A DNA stretch of 64,000 nucleotides from Algorimicrobium echini (GCF_900115185.1 NZ_FOVN01000007.1:1-64000), one strand, 5' to 3'; positions 1-7,835 are shown, counted from the first letter of the stretch. Made by a program: numbers and translations. Notes: generated by a model not told the origin, from the sequence alone.

Positions 1-286
1 GTACCATAGCATCTAAATCCTTTTTTAGCAAGAGTTTTTTAAGCTGTTCAATCTCTTTTTGCAGTTCTTTAATACGTGTTATTTCATCTTTTGTTTTCAC
101 AGTTATTCTAGTGTTCATAAGGTCTTTACGGTTGTACTTTTTTATCCATTCATTAATGGTAGTAGGTGCAATACCGTAGGCTTTACCTAGTTGATACTTG
201 TTTAGTTTTCCAGTGGTAAGTTCGTCTAAAATTTTCAGTTTAAAAGGTTCTGAATACCGTCTAATTACTTTGTCATTTTTGTACAT
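1..286 (-). CDS. IS3-family transposase OrfA (partial, runs off the window)
   Basis: The minus strand starts with ATG at 286-284 and encodes at least 95 residues beginning MYKNDKVIRRYSEPFKLKIL. Residues 1-60 form the helix-turn-helix typical of IS3/IS911 OrfA proteins (a stretch GKAYGIAPTTINEWIKKY acts as recognition helix). It is followed by a leucine-rich coiled coil (IKELQKEIEQLKKLLL) that serves for multimerisation in this family. The protein binds the ends of the element; catalysis is by OrfB, which would lie outside the window to the left. The reading frame is open up to the window edge, so nothing suggests decay in this part. Confidence 0.85.
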   Translation of the reverse strand, partial: MYKNDKVIRRYSEPFKLKILDELTTGKLNKYQLGKAYGIAPTTINEWIKKYNRKDLMNTRITVKTKDEITRIKELQKEIEQLKKLLLKKDLDAMV

Positions 287-328
287 AATGTTTAAAATTA
301 TGTAGCCTTTATTCAGGACGGGTCAACA
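1..328 (-). mobile_element. Right-hand part of an IS3-type insertion sequence with its terminal end
   Basis: The OrfA gene is preceded (minus strand) by about 42 bases that look like a terminal inverted repeat. Read outward-in it starts TGTTGACCCGTCCTGAATAA, i.e. with the TG dinucleotide usual for IS3 family ends, placing the border at about 328. The other end is not in the window, so the repeat pair and the target duplication cannot be verified. The neighbouring bases TTA at 329-331 would be one candidate target copy. Confidence 0.7.
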
Positions 329-335
329 TTACTGC

Positions 336-464
336 CAACGGTTTTGTGTATGGTTAGTTGCGTGTTTAAGCAACTAATTTAGTAAACAAAAACGAACGCG
401 AGAAAATTCCGAAGGAATTTTCCAAATAAACAACGACCAAAGCAATTAATTATACACGTTGTTG
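336..464. repeat. Highly structured palindromic repeat element, about 130 bp
   Basis: The outer arms 346-361 and 442-457 pair over 16 consecutive positions (13 Watson-Crick pairs and 3 G-T). Inside, 402-410 and 414-422 form a perfect 9-bp stem with a 3-base loop, and TTGC/GCAA at 358-361 and 370-373 can form a small alternative hairpin. No convincing protein reading frame is seen. I recall very similar sequences in intergenic regions of other Flavobacteriaceae, but this cannot be checked here. It abuts the insertion-sequence end on one side and the 3' end of the next gene on the other. Confidence 0.6.
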
Positions 465-474
465 TAAAACGTTT

Positions 475-1086
475 TTATTTTTGCTTTAATTCAATCGAAT
501 CAGCACTATGGATTTTGATTTCCCAATCTTTATCTATCACACGCCATCTACTAAATCCGCTCAATATTTTATTTTCCCTCCATTTATTGTCGAAATAGTA
601 AAGTAAACGAATTTCATTTTCATAATCGTTTTCCGTTTTATAGTTGATTCGTTTTCCTTTAAAAATTTTAGTCTCATTTTCGTCAGGTGCTAACGTGTCA
701 ATTTTAGTCATTGCATTCCGACCAATTAGCGTAATATTTGAAATTCCGAGTTCAGTTTTGTTAATGACTTTTACATTAATCCGATTACTTTTTTCAAATG
801 CAAAGGATTGAAGAAAATAGATTAGAGCTGAACATAACATTAACGCGAAAATATTAACACTCGATTCTTTAATTCCGCTTAAAAATCCAAATTTTTTAAA
901 ATTCGAAATGAGCAATGTTAATAGCGATAATGTAAATAAAGGAATTATTAAATAGACGAATGAATAACCAACTAAAAGATAAAGGTTCTTAAAAATTCCA
1001 AATCCGAAAACTGCGATTCCGAGTAAAAGTGAAATACCTAATATGTAATAAAAAACTTTATTTGCTATTCTCGAAATTTTATACAT
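475..1086 (-). CDS. Hypothetical membrane protein, 203 aa
   Basis: I do not recognise the family. The N-terminal half contains about four hydrophobic segments (residues ~10-35, 36-60, 75-95). The C-terminal half (~105-203) is soluble, with a beta-rich pattern (NVKVINKTELGISNITLIG) resembling a small Ig-like or stress-sensing domain outside the membrane. ATG at 1086-1084 is preceded by an A/T tract and the sequence TAACACATTTG, which could hold a promoter. The gene is alone between ACGTTGT-type repeat ends: the structured repeat lies just after its stop, and an inverted relative, GTTACAACGT, lies at about 1109. This resembles a mobile cassette carrying a single gene. Function is unknown. Confidence 0.6.
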   Translation of the reverse strand: MYKISRIANKVFYYILGISLLLGIAVFGFGIFKNLYLLVGYSFVYLIIPLFTLSLLTLLISNFKKFGFLSGIKESSVNIFALMLCSALIYFLQSFAFEKSNRINVKVINKTELGISNITLIGRNAMTKIDTLAPDENETKIFKGKRINYKTENDYENEIRLLYYFDNKWRENKILSGFSRWRVIDKDWEIKIHSADSIELKQK

Positions 1087-1353
1087 TCACGGTTTTTTTT
1101 CAAATGTGTTACAACGTATGTGTATGTGTAATGGTGTGTATATATCTATTATATCTACACCAAATCTAATCATTTCCAATAAGTTTATGCATACGTAGTT
1201 CTACGTAATTTTAATTATAATTTAATCGGGTTTTTTATTAAGACCTGTAATGGATTGAAGCTTTTTTAAGTTTAAAAATCTTAAAAACAACTAAAACAAA
1301 TTGTCAACTAAAAAAAACAAAACCGTGTAAGTCAATTTAATACAGGGTTTGAA
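1087..1353. other. Intergenic stretch with a cassette-border-like sequence
   Basis: No gene is seen. Bases 1108-1118 (GTTACAACGT core) are an inverted partial match of the ACGTTGTTGTAAAACG border at 456-471 on the other side of the 203-aa gene. A GGTGT...ACACC pair around 1134-1162 could form a weak hairpin. The remainder is low-complexity A/T sequence. Confidence 0.4.
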
Positions 1354-1673
1354 GTGGAGTTGTCGAGATTAACTACGTTGTTCCCAATGACTCCCATGTT
1401 GTAAATGCAACCTGTTGTACTTTCAGTCCAAGCGCTTATAAACAACAAAGCACAATCAAGTAAAACTTGTTGCGCTTTTTATGTTTAAAATCGCAACCAT
1501 GTTGCGAGTAATTGTGGAGTCGTCGAGATTAACTGCGTTGTTCCCAATGTCTCCCATGTTGTAAATGCAACCTGTTGTACTTTCAGTCCAAGCGCTTATA
1601 AACAACAAAGCACAATCAAGTAAAACTTGTTGCGCTTTTTATGTTTAAAATCGCAACCATGTTGCGAGTAATT
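1354..1673. repeat. Two tandem 160-bp direct repeats beside the tmRNA 3' end
   Basis: Units 1354-1513 and 1514-1673 differ at only about three visible positions. Each begins GTGGAGT(T/C)G, which is the reverse complement of the tmRNA 3' terminus. The true tmRNA end (GTGGAGTCGG from 1674) follows directly, so the terminus occurs three times at a 160-bp spacing. Each unit also carries the stem-loop TCGCAACCATGTTGCGA that follows the tmRNA end, and the self-complementary stretch CAAGTAAAACTTG. The structure fits serial site-specific integration at ssrA, or tandem duplication. Confidence 0.85.
1641..1667 (-). terminator. Likely terminator of ssrA
   Basis: Directly downstream of tmRNA on the minus strand, the arms 1661-1667 and 1651-1657 form a perfect 7-bp stem (CGCAAC/GTTGCG core, 3-base loop). 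On that strand it is followed by ATTTTAAAC. The T-tract is short, so termination may be moderate. An identical hairpin sits in the upstream 160-bp repeat at about 1491-1507. Confidence 0.55.
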
Positions 1674-1674
1674 G

Positions 1675-2067
1675 TGGAGTCGGAGGGAATCGAACCCTCG
1701 TCCAAACAAGCCATCAAAGGGCTTTCTACACGTTTATTCTTTTCTTGGTTTTTCGTGTGTTAGCTGGTTAAAGACAACCTACTAACACCTTATCTTTTTT
1801 AGTTTCACATACACATCAAAGCGCCATGTATGCTATATTAACTTTTACGATGCCTCTAATAGAACGCCGTTAATCAAGGCTTTCAGGAGACATTTAGCCT
1901 TCCTACCTAGTAGGAACTAGCACAATCTTACTGTAATTCAGATTACGCAGCTAAAGCGTAGTTATTCTCGCCGTTTAAAAGTGTGACCTAGCCTTTTACG
2001 TGTTTCAAAGTCATTACACGACGTGCTTACCAAATGAGTGATCTCGCTGTCAAAACCAGTCGACCCC
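1675..2067 (-). ncRNA. ssrA: Transfer-messenger RNA (tmRNA)
   Basis: It rescues stalled ribosomes and tags the unfinished protein for proteolysis. The 5' end GGGGTCG (2067 downward) pairs with CGACTCC at the 3' end, whose discriminator is A1675. The T-arm GGTTCGATTCC is present at the 3' end. The tag reading frame lies at 1972-1943 and reads GENNYALAA followed by TAA; an AAC codon before GGC may be part of the tag. CCA is not encoded. Length is about 393 nt, normal for the family. The 3' terminus is a frequent integration site for genomic islands, and here it is flanked by repeats copying it. Confidence 0.95.
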
Positions 2068-2077
2068 ATTTTCATAC

Positions 2078-2138
2078 AGTAGCAATATGTTGGTTGCTAC
2101 TTTCGGTGCTTTCCAAATTTACATTGGAAACCTAGTTC
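2078..2138 (-). promoter_or_regulatory. Putative ssrA promoter and leader hairpin
   Basis: On the minus strand, TAAATTTG (2121-2114) matches the flavobacterial TAnnTTTG -7 box, with a TTTG box 16 bases upstream. Between it and the mature 5' end of tmRNA is a perfect 8-bp stem, AGTAGCAA/TTGCTACT (2078-2085 with 2094-2101). It would lie in the 5' leader removed by RNase P. Box spacing is slightly short compared with the usual 17-19. Confidence 0.5.
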
Positions 2139-2339
2139 AAAAAAACGTTTTTATAATTTTTCTGAAAAGGAAGGCGAAGTTACCAAAAAAAAGTTGTGCA
2201 ACAATCGAATTCCATGTATTTTCGTGCAAAACATGTACCAAAATTTTATTCGGTAAATGTGTCAGTTAAGTATTAACGCGTTTTTCGTTTTTATAAACAG
2301 ACTGGGTTTGGTAAACGAAAATATAATAAAAGAGTATTC

Positions 2340-3542
2340 ATGAAATTTGCCATTATAAAAGAACGTAAAAATCCACCAGATAGACGTGTGGTATTTTCAC
2401 CTGAAAAATTGGCTGAAGCCCGAAAGCAATTTCCTCAAGCGGAATTTATTGTGGAATCTAGCGATATTCGGATTTTTCCAGATTCTGCTTACCAAGCACT
2501 TGGTTTTACCGTTACTGATAATGTGAGCCATTGCGATGTTATGCTGGGCGTTAAAGAAGTGCCAATTGCCAATTTAATTCCAAATAAAAAGTACTTTTTC
2601 TTTTCGCATACCATTAAAAAACAGCCTTATAACAGGAAGCTTTTATTGGCTATGTTGGAGCAAAATATTGATATGTATGACCACGAAACGATTGTTAAAC
2701 AAAGTGGTGCTAGACTTATAGGCTTTGGTCGTTATGCCGGATTGGTTGGTGCATACAATGGGTTTCGGGCGTTAGGTTTGCGTGATGGGTTGTTTAACTT
2801 ACCAAAAGTAGAAACCTTGGCAGATTTAGATGCTGTAAAAGCCGAATTAGATAAAATTACGCTGCCTAATATTAAAATACTACTAACTGGAACTGGAAAA
2901 GTAGCTTATGGAGCCAAAGAAATTCTAGATCATTTAAAAATTAAAGAGGTTAGTGATGCGTTGTATTTAACCAGTAAGTTTGCGGAACCTGTTTATGTCA
3001 TGGCCGATGTTATGGAATATAACAGACGGAAAGATGGTAAAGTAGGTTTTAAACATGAGTTTTATAAGGACCCAACAGGTTATGAAAGTAATTTTATGCC
3101 CTATGCTAAAGAAACAGATTTCTTTATTGCAGGGCATTTTTATGGAAATAATGCGCCTTACTTATTTACCAGAGATGATGCAAAACATGCGGATTTTAAA
3201 ATAAATTTAGTGGCGGATATTAGTTGTGATGTTGATGGTCCAGTAGCTTCTACCTTGCGAGCATCAACCATTGCAGATCCGTTTTACGGATATGATGCGC
3301 AAACGGAAAGCGAAGTTTCTTTTAATGCTAAAAATGCTATAACGGTAATGGCTGTAGATAATTTACCTTGTGAATTACCAAAAGACGCTAGTGAAGGTTT
3401 TGGCGATATGTTTTTAGACCACGTTATTCCTGCTTTTTTCAATAATGATGAGCGAGGAATTTTAAAACGTGCCCAAATTACCGACCAAGGTAAACTGACC
3501 AAACGATTTGCGTATTTACAGGATTATGTAAACGGCAATTAA
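2340..3542 (+). CDS. NAD(P)-dependent oxidoreductase of the alanine dehydrogenase / saccharopine dehydrogenase (lysine-forming) family
   Basis: 400 aa, cytoplasmic. The N-terminal domain (1-150) begins MKFAIIKERKNPPDRRVVFS, the AlaDH/PNT-type start that binds the substrate. The nucleotide-binding stretch lies near 185-200 (ILLTGTGKVAYGAKEIL). The C-terminal stretch near 350-370 (VDNLPCELPKDASEGFGD) and NLVADISCDVDG resemble the lysine-forming saccharopine dehydrogenase (Lys1/LKR-SDH) group more than true alanine dehydrogenase. The physiological substrate is therefore uncertain. ATG is preceded by an A-rich stretch. The next gene starts 10 bases downstream on the same strand, suggesting co-transcription. 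Confidence 0.75.
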   Translation: MKFAIIKERKNPPDRRVVFSPEKLAEARKQFPQAEFIVESSDIRIFPDSAYQALGFTVTDNVSHCDVMLGVKEVPIANLIPNKKYFFFSHTIKKQPYNRKLLLAMLEQNIDMYDHETIVKQSGARLIGFGRYAGLVGAYNGFRALGLRDGLFNLPKVETLADLDAVKAELDKITLPNIKILLTGTGKVAYGAKEILDHLKIKEVSDALYLTSKFAEPVYVMADVMEYNRRKDGKVGFKHEFYKDPTGYESNFMPYAKETDFFIAGHFYGNNAPYLFTRDDAKHADFKINLVADISCDVDGPVASTLRASTIADPFYGYDAQTESEVSFNAKNAITVMAVDNLPCELPKDASEGFGDMFLDHVIPAFFNNDERGILKRAQITDQGKLTKRFAYLQDYVNGN

Positions 3543-3552
3543 TTATTGGATT

Positions 3553-4335
3553 ATGAAAAAAACCGCATTAATTACTGGAGGTGCATCAGGATTGGGGCTG
3601 GAATTGGCACTATTGTTTGCCAAAGATGGTTATAATTTGATATTGGTAGATATTAATGCTGAAAAACTTGAAGCAACTAAACGGAACATTGAAAATTCAT
3701 TTTCTGTTTCTGTGAAGATATTGGACAAGGATTTAAGTCAAATTAATATATCTTCAGAAATCATGTCGGAAATAGGCGATGTTGAAATTGATGCGTTGGT
3801 TAATAATGCTGGTTTTGGTTGTTTTGGTGCCTTTCATGAAGTGGAGTGGGAGCGCCAATCTGAAATGTTAAATTTGCATGTACTAACAACTACGCATTTA
3901 ACTAAATTGGTGGTTGAAGGTATGGTGAAAAGAGGTTCTGGAAAAATATTAAACCTGTCCTCGTTGGCTGCCTTTCAACCTGGTCCATTAATGAGTTTGT
4001 ATTATGCTACGAAAGGGTATATTTTATCGTTTTCAGAAGCAATTGCCAACGAGCTTAAAGGAACAGGTGTAACGGTTACCGCCTTGTGTCCTGGACCTAC
4101 AAAAACATCGTTTCAACAGGTGGTGGCTAGTAATTCTTCAGAAAATAAAATTACGTTTAATATGGCCAGTGCCCAAGCCGTTGCTGCTTACGGTTATAAA
4201 TCCATGATGAAGGGTAAATGCGTAGCCATTCCTGGAGGTATTAATAAAATACTAGGAACCTTACCGCGTTTTATTCCTAGAAATATGGCAGCCAATATTG
4301 TTCGAAAAATTCAAGAAAAGAATCGGGAGGATTAG
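3553..4335 (+). CDS. Short-chain dehydrogenase/reductase (SDR family)
   Basis: 260 aa with all classical SDR signatures: TGGASGLG cofactor loop at 8-15, NNAG at 84-87, catalytic Ser near 136-137 and Tyr150-x3-Lys154 (YYATK). It catalyses NAD(P)-dependent oxidation or reduction of an unknown alcohol or carbonyl substrate. A basic C-terminus (RKIQEKNRED) and the PGPTKT motif fit the DltE/YqjQ-like subgroup. It follows the preceding oxidoreductase by 10 bases and overlaps the convergent DUF1361 gene by 4 bases. Confidence 0.85.
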   Translation: MKKTALITGGASGLGLELALLFAKDGYNLILVDINAEKLEATKRNIENSFSVSVKILDKDLSQINISSEIMSEIGDVEIDALVNNAGFGCFGAFHEVEWERQSEMLNLHVLTTTHLTKLVVEGMVKRGSGKILNLSSLAAFQPGPLMSLYYATKGYILSFSEAIANELKGTGVTVTALCPGPTKTSFQQVVASNSSENKITFNMASAQAVAAYGYKSMMKGKCVAIPGGINKILGTLPRFIPRNMAANIVRKIQEKNRED

Positions 4336-4997
4336 CGTTCATCTGTTTTCTGAAATGTTGAAAACAGACTAAATCCAATTCCTAAAAATGCAGCAAATGC
4401 AAAGGTAAATAACCATGCTTCTCTATGAAGATTGGGTGTTAATAAAATATTCAGACTATCATTTAATAGTTGAATTGGTTTATTGAGTATTTCCCACGAG
4501 TTATACCTTAAAAATCGACCTAAATAAACTCCAAATCCAGTTAGTAAAAATATAAGCGGAAAACCATAGCTAACAATTGATTTCTTAATGTGTGCTAAAA
4601 GTAATTTTTGCATGTCCATTAGTGTCAGGAAAAATAGCATCAATCCGTTGTAGGCGAATGATGTTATCAGTAAAACATCAAACCATAAAAGTTTATTAGA
4701 ACTAATTTTTAAATGCAATAAATCTGTAATTATATAGGGTGCATTTGGTAGAAATAATAACCAAATACTTCCACTTAAAATTAATGAGGGTTTTGAAATC
4801 TTGGGTTTGCTTATTATAAATGTAGATATGGCATACGAAATGGCAGCTAAAAACAGATTCCAAACTAAAAAAATAAGAAAGAAGGACTGGGTAAGTTTCA
4901 TTCTGATTACTAATAATCCCATGCTCAATGTCATGGATATGGTTAGTAGAGATAGGATTTTAAATCGTTTTATAATATGTTTTTTTAGGGTACTCAT
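4332..4997 (-). CDS. DUF1361 family membrane protein
   Basis: 221 aa with six or seven predicted membrane helices. The pattern FLVWNLFLAAISYAIS followed by LLFLPNAPYIITDLLHL is characteristic of DUF1361, whose function is unknown. Its ATG overlaps the stop of the upstream DUF2809 gene by 4 bases (4994-4997), indicating translational coupling. Confidence 0.8.
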   Translation of the reverse strand: MSTLKKHIIKRFKILSLLTISMTLSMGLLVIRMKLTQSFFLIFLVWNLFLAAISYAISTFIISKPKISKPSLILSGSIWLLFLPNAPYIITDLLHLKISSNKLLWFDVLLITSFAYNGLMLFFLTLMDMQKLLLAHIKKSIVSYGFPLIFLLTGFGVYLGRFLRYNSWEILNKPIQLLNDSLNILLTPNLHREAWLFTFAFAAFLGIGFSLFSTFQKTDER

Positions 4998-5368
4998 AAG
5001 TTTTTAAGTTTAAGTTCAAAAATCAAAACGGTAAAAATCCCTAAAGTATAAGCAACTAAATCAGTTGTTTGAAATGTGCTTCCTAAGATGAGAATAGCAA
5101 CTGAATGATCTTGAAGCTGTAAGTGTTTTAATAGGTTTCCCATTTGTAAAAACTCTATAATGAACGCAAAAACAAGTACGCTAATAGCAACGGGAAGTGG
5201 TTTGGTTTTTATAAAACTTTTGGTAAAACAGTAAAGTAGGATTACAATAAGAAAATCGCCAAATGTATGACGGATAAAACCTGACTTTAGAAAGTATGCA
5301 ATGAGTCCTTCAATTATAAATAATATCAAAAAGCCTAAAAAATATGTTTTATTAAAATAGCGTGTCAT
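4994..5368 (-). CDS. DUF2809 family membrane protein
   Basis: 124 aa, four hydrophobic helices with the DUF2809 start (RYFNKTYFLGFLILFIIEGLIA) and an internal FGDFLIVILLY stretch. Function unknown. First of a two-gene unit with the DUF1361 gene, and 16 bases downstream of the small membrane protein gene, so the three may be one transcript. Confidence 0.75.
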   Translation of the reverse strand: MTRYFNKTYFLGFLILFIIEGLIAYFLKSGFIRHTFGDFLIVILLYCFTKSFIKTKPLPVAISVLVFAFIIEFLQMGNLLKHLQLQDHSVAILILGSTFQTTDLVAYTLGIFTVLIFELKLKNL

Positions 5369-5384
5369 AAGTATTTTTAAATAA

Positions 5385-5672
5385 TTAGATAATAAAGAGA
5401 AGGTAGAAATATAAAATGACGACTGGAATATTTAACAACATAATTCCGCATGTTTTTAGTAATTCTATTCTGTTTTCAGACTTTAATAATGCCGCACCAA
5501 TTAAAACTAAAACAATGGCAGTATTTATAACGAGTGCTCCTATAACAAATAGGATTCCAATTTGAATTGGGAAATCTGGCTCACCAAAATATGAATACAA
5601 TGCAAATATGGTAGAGCCTGCTACAAAGCTAGCTAAAGCGGTTATTTTTCCGAAGTTTTGTAACTCGTTCAT
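5385..5672 (-). CDS. Small hypothetical membrane protein, 95 aa
   Basis: Three or four hydrophobic helices, no recognised family. I choose ATG at 5672-5670 (MNELQNFGKITALASF). The reading frame can be extended to a GTG at 5699, but that extension is basic, lies in the hairpin downstream of creD and looks non-coding. It sits between the CreD locus and the DUF2809/DUF1361 pair, all on the minus strand. Confidence 0.6.
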   Translation of the reverse strand: MNELQNFGKITALASFVAGSTIFALYSYFGEPDFPIQIGILFVIGALVINTAIVLVLIGAALLKSENRIELLKTCGIMLLNIPVVILYFYLLFII

Positions 5673-5693
5673 ATATTTGTTTTTTTTTATAAA

Positions 5694-5726
5694 CCTCACT
5701 CAATATACATGATATGCCGAGTGAGG
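5694..5726 (-). terminator. Probable terminator after creD
   Basis: Perfect 8-bp stem CCTCACTC/GAGTGAGG (5694-5701 with 5719-5726) 20 bases beyond the creD stop, followed on the minus strand by TTTATAAAAAAAAA. The loop is long (17 bases), so termination may be inefficient. Confidence 0.45.
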
Positions 5727-5745
5727 CTTGCGTTACCAACCAAAC

Positions 5746-7122
5746 TTAATCGTTATTCCAATCTATTTTTCTAGAAACAAACATAACGCTTGCTAATATT
5801 AGAAACAGACCAATACTACCCACTAAAAGGGCATAGTTTTCTAATTGAATAATAACATAAATAAATGTGTATAGAGCTGTTAGAGAAAAGCCAATAAATA
5901 GTGGGAATTTCATGGTTTTCAAAATGGATTTTGAATAGATAGTAATTAATACAATAACAGCTACTCCAGCAACCAAATACGCTTTTAAAAAGTTGCTGTG
6001 TTCTGAAATAGAAACCAACAATGTATAAAACATGGTTAATGCTAAGCCAATCATTAAATATTGAAAGGGGTGGATGTTTATATTGCTTAGGGTTTGAATA
6101 AGAAAGAATACTAAAAACGTTAATCCAATAACCAAAAAGCCATATTTTGCAGAGCGTTCACTTTTTTGATATTCATCAACCATAACCATAAACTTGGTTC
6201 CAAATGCAAACTGGTTTAGGTTTGGGATTTTATTTAGATACTGTTGGGAAAATGCCCGATTAATATGAAGCACTTTCCATTGAGCTTTAAAACCGTCTTT
6301 TGATATATGCTTTGTTTCATCATTAGGTAGAAAATTACCAATAAAACTCGGGTCTGCCCAATTGGAACTCATAGTCATAAAAGTGGTTTTTCCAATAGGC
6401 ACAATTTGAATGTCTTGACTACCATTGAATGCCATGCTAAAACTAAATGAAACAGCTTGGGATTTTGGAACATCGGTTTCATTTAAAAAGCCAGATTCCA
6501 ATTCGTCCAAATTTCCAGAATAGTGATTGGTATTATCGGTAAAATTGGTTTCAAATTTATAATTGGTATCGTTCAGATTCAGGTTTACATCATTTTTAAT
6601 GCCTTTTAAATTGGAGGTTTTTATAATGATGCTCGCCTTGTCCCAAATTATATCAGCATCCTTGATGCCTTTAAGTTCGAGTTCCGGCTTGCTGTAATGA
6701 CCGTTAAATGTCATATTTGATGTATATACAGCCGATTCAAAATTACCACGTTTGAGTGTTTTAGAATTAACATCAGCGGTTGCGTTTAAATTTTCTGGAA
6801 ATATATAAGCGTGGTTAATATTTGTTTTAGTTTCAGTAAAATAGGTTTTTGTTTTTTCATTAAAGGTTTTTGTTTCAGTATAGGTTTTGTAAGGTAGCTT
6901 TAAAATGGGGCCAAAAACCAATATGTTATTTCCCCATTTATCATTAATTTCACTAACAACGTCTTGCTGTCTTCGGGAGCGTTCTGCTATCAACTCATTT
7001 ATAAATGACAAGGGAATTAGTAGCATTATAACTAAAAAGCCTACCATGAGCATTCTAGCTGTTATGGATGTTTTAATCCAGGTTCCAAATTTGTTTTGAT
7101 GCGGTTTGTTTGTGTGATTCAT
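5746..7122 (-). CDS. creD: CreD family inner-membrane protein
   Basis: 458 aa. It has an N-terminal membrane helix (residues ~18-40), a large periplasmic beta-rich domain (~45-330) and a C-terminal block of about five helices (~330-450). The segment RSRRQQDVVSEINDKWG is the CreD hallmark after the first helix. In enterobacteria CreD belongs to the CreBC regulon and affects envelope integrity and colicin/beta-lactam responses; here no CreBC pair is adjacent. Instead it follows a winged-helix regulator gene by 75 bases. An inverted repeat, ACTTTG-N5-CAAAGT, lies 18 bases before its ATG and is repeated before the first gene of the locus, so control by that regulator is likely. Confidence 0.9.
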   Translation of the reverse strand: MNHTNKPHQNKFGTWIKTSITARMLMVGFLVIMLLIPLSFINELIAERSRRQQDVVSEINDKWGNNILVFGPILKLPYKTYTETKTFNEKTKTYFTETKTNINHAYIFPENLNATADVNSKTLKRGNFESAVYTSNMTFNGHYSKPELELKGIKDADIIWDKASIIIKTSNLKGIKNDVNLNLNDTNYKFETNFTDNTNHYSGNLDELESGFLNETDVPKSQAVSFSFSMAFNGSQDIQIVPIGKTTFMTMSSNWADPSFIGNFLPNDETKHISKDGFKAQWKVLHINRAFSQQYLNKIPNLNQFAFGTKFMVMVDEYQKSERSAKYGFLVIGLTFLVFFLIQTLSNINIHPFQYLMIGLALTMFYTLLVSISEHSNFLKAYLVAGVAVIVLITIYSKSILKTMKFPLFIGFSLTALYTFIYVIIQLENYALLVGSIGLFLILASVMFVSRKIDWNND

Positions 7123-7139
7123 ATGGTTTATTTTAAAGT

Positions 7140-7156
7140 ACTTTGAAATACAAAGT
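7140..7156 (-). promoter_or_regulatory. Operator-like inverted repeat upstream of creD
   Basis: ACTTTGAAATACAAAGT is a perfect 6+6 bp inverted repeat with a 5-base spacer. The same repeat occurs at 8459-8475 in front of the first gene of this locus. It lies between the winged-helix regulator gene and creD, 18 bases before the creD start. Confidence 0.65.
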
Positions 7157-7197
7157 AAATTGATAAAAAAATAGTGCTCGTTAAGCGAAGTTAAATT

Positions 7198-7491
7198 TTA
7201 CGTTTTATGTATTAAGGTTTCAAGGGCTTCAATATGTTTTTTAAATTCCATTCTGCCTAGTTTTGTGGTGGCATAACGCGTATTAGGTTTTCTAGCAATA
7301 AACTGTTTTTCTACAGAAATGTATTCAGCTTTTTCCAATGCTTTGGTGTGGCTAGCTAAATTGCCATCTGTAGCACCTAAAAGGTCTTTTAACATATTAA
7401 AGTCTGCATACTCATTTACCATCAGTACAGACATGATGCCTAAACGGATTCTATGATCAAAAACTTTATTTATGTTGTTTATTATACTCAT
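7198..7491 (-). CDS. Winged-helix transcriptional regulator (ArsR/MarR-like, single domain)
   Basis: 97 aa. The order is helix (HRIRLGIMSVLMVNE), recognition region (DLLGATDGNLASHTKALEKA) and wing (ARKPNTRYATTKLGRMEF), the pattern of the short winged-helix family (PF13601-type) that binds DNA as a dimer. No metal or ligand-binding cysteines are seen. It lies in a minus-strand unit of a 204-aa membrane protein, a 96-aa membrane protein, this regulator and creD. The two inverted repeats at 7140-7156 and 8459-8475 are the natural candidates for its binding sites, implying autoregulation. Confidence 0.8.
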   Translation of the reverse strand: MSIINNINKVFDHRIRLGIMSVLMVNEYADFNMLKDLLGATDGNLASHTKALEKAEYISVEKQFIARKPNTRYATTKLGRMEFKKHIEALETLIHKT

Positions 7492-7533
7492 GAATATCTA
7501 GTTGCGCTAGATTTAATTTGTAAAAAAATAGTA

Positions 7534-7824
7534 TTAATTGCCAGCAAAAGGTGTTCCTAAAATACCAACAGCTAATTCTATAAAAACTGTAATGAAAATA
7601 AGAATCATTAGTCCAATTAGCCCTATACGGATGTTCTTTCTTTTTGTTTTTTGCAGAATATAATCCGTCATCAAGAGTGTACCCAATACTAATATTCCGG
7701 CTACAATAAAATCGGAGAGTTTCCAATTTACTTCTGTTGTAAACTGCATGGCCACCAAAGGGATGGCTAATAGAATCATTGTAATTACTACAGAAATTAT
7801 TTTTCTTTTAATTTGTACAGTCAT
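7534..7824 (-). CDS. Small membrane protein of the creD locus, 96 aa
   Basis: Three to four hydrophobic helices (~7-27, 33-52, 64-88) with a basic loop (TKRKNIR). Family not recognised. It starts 11 bases after the stop of the 204-aa membrane protein gene and is followed after 42 bases by the regulator, so it is very likely cotranscribed. Similar small membrane proteins often accompany this regulator type in flavobacteria (recollection, not checked). Confidence 0.65.
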   Translation of the reverse strand: MTVQIKRKIISVVITMILLAIPLVAMQFTTEVNWKLSDFIVAGILVLGTLLMTDYILQKTKRKNIRIGLIGLMILIFITVFIELAVGILGTPFAGN

Positions 7825-7835
7825 AGGTGTTATTT

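Noticed and set aside
1354-1673. CRISPR or integron array at the 160-bp repeats
   Set aside because: The whole unit is repeated, with no unique spacer or cassette between copies.
2087-2269. 60-aa open frame MLVATFGAFQIYIGNLVQ...
   Set aside because: It lies over the ssrA promoter and leader on the opposite strand, has no family pattern and an unnatural composition.
7466-7726. 86-aa minus-strand frame
   Set aside because: Shadow of the 96-aa membrane protein and the regulator in another frame.
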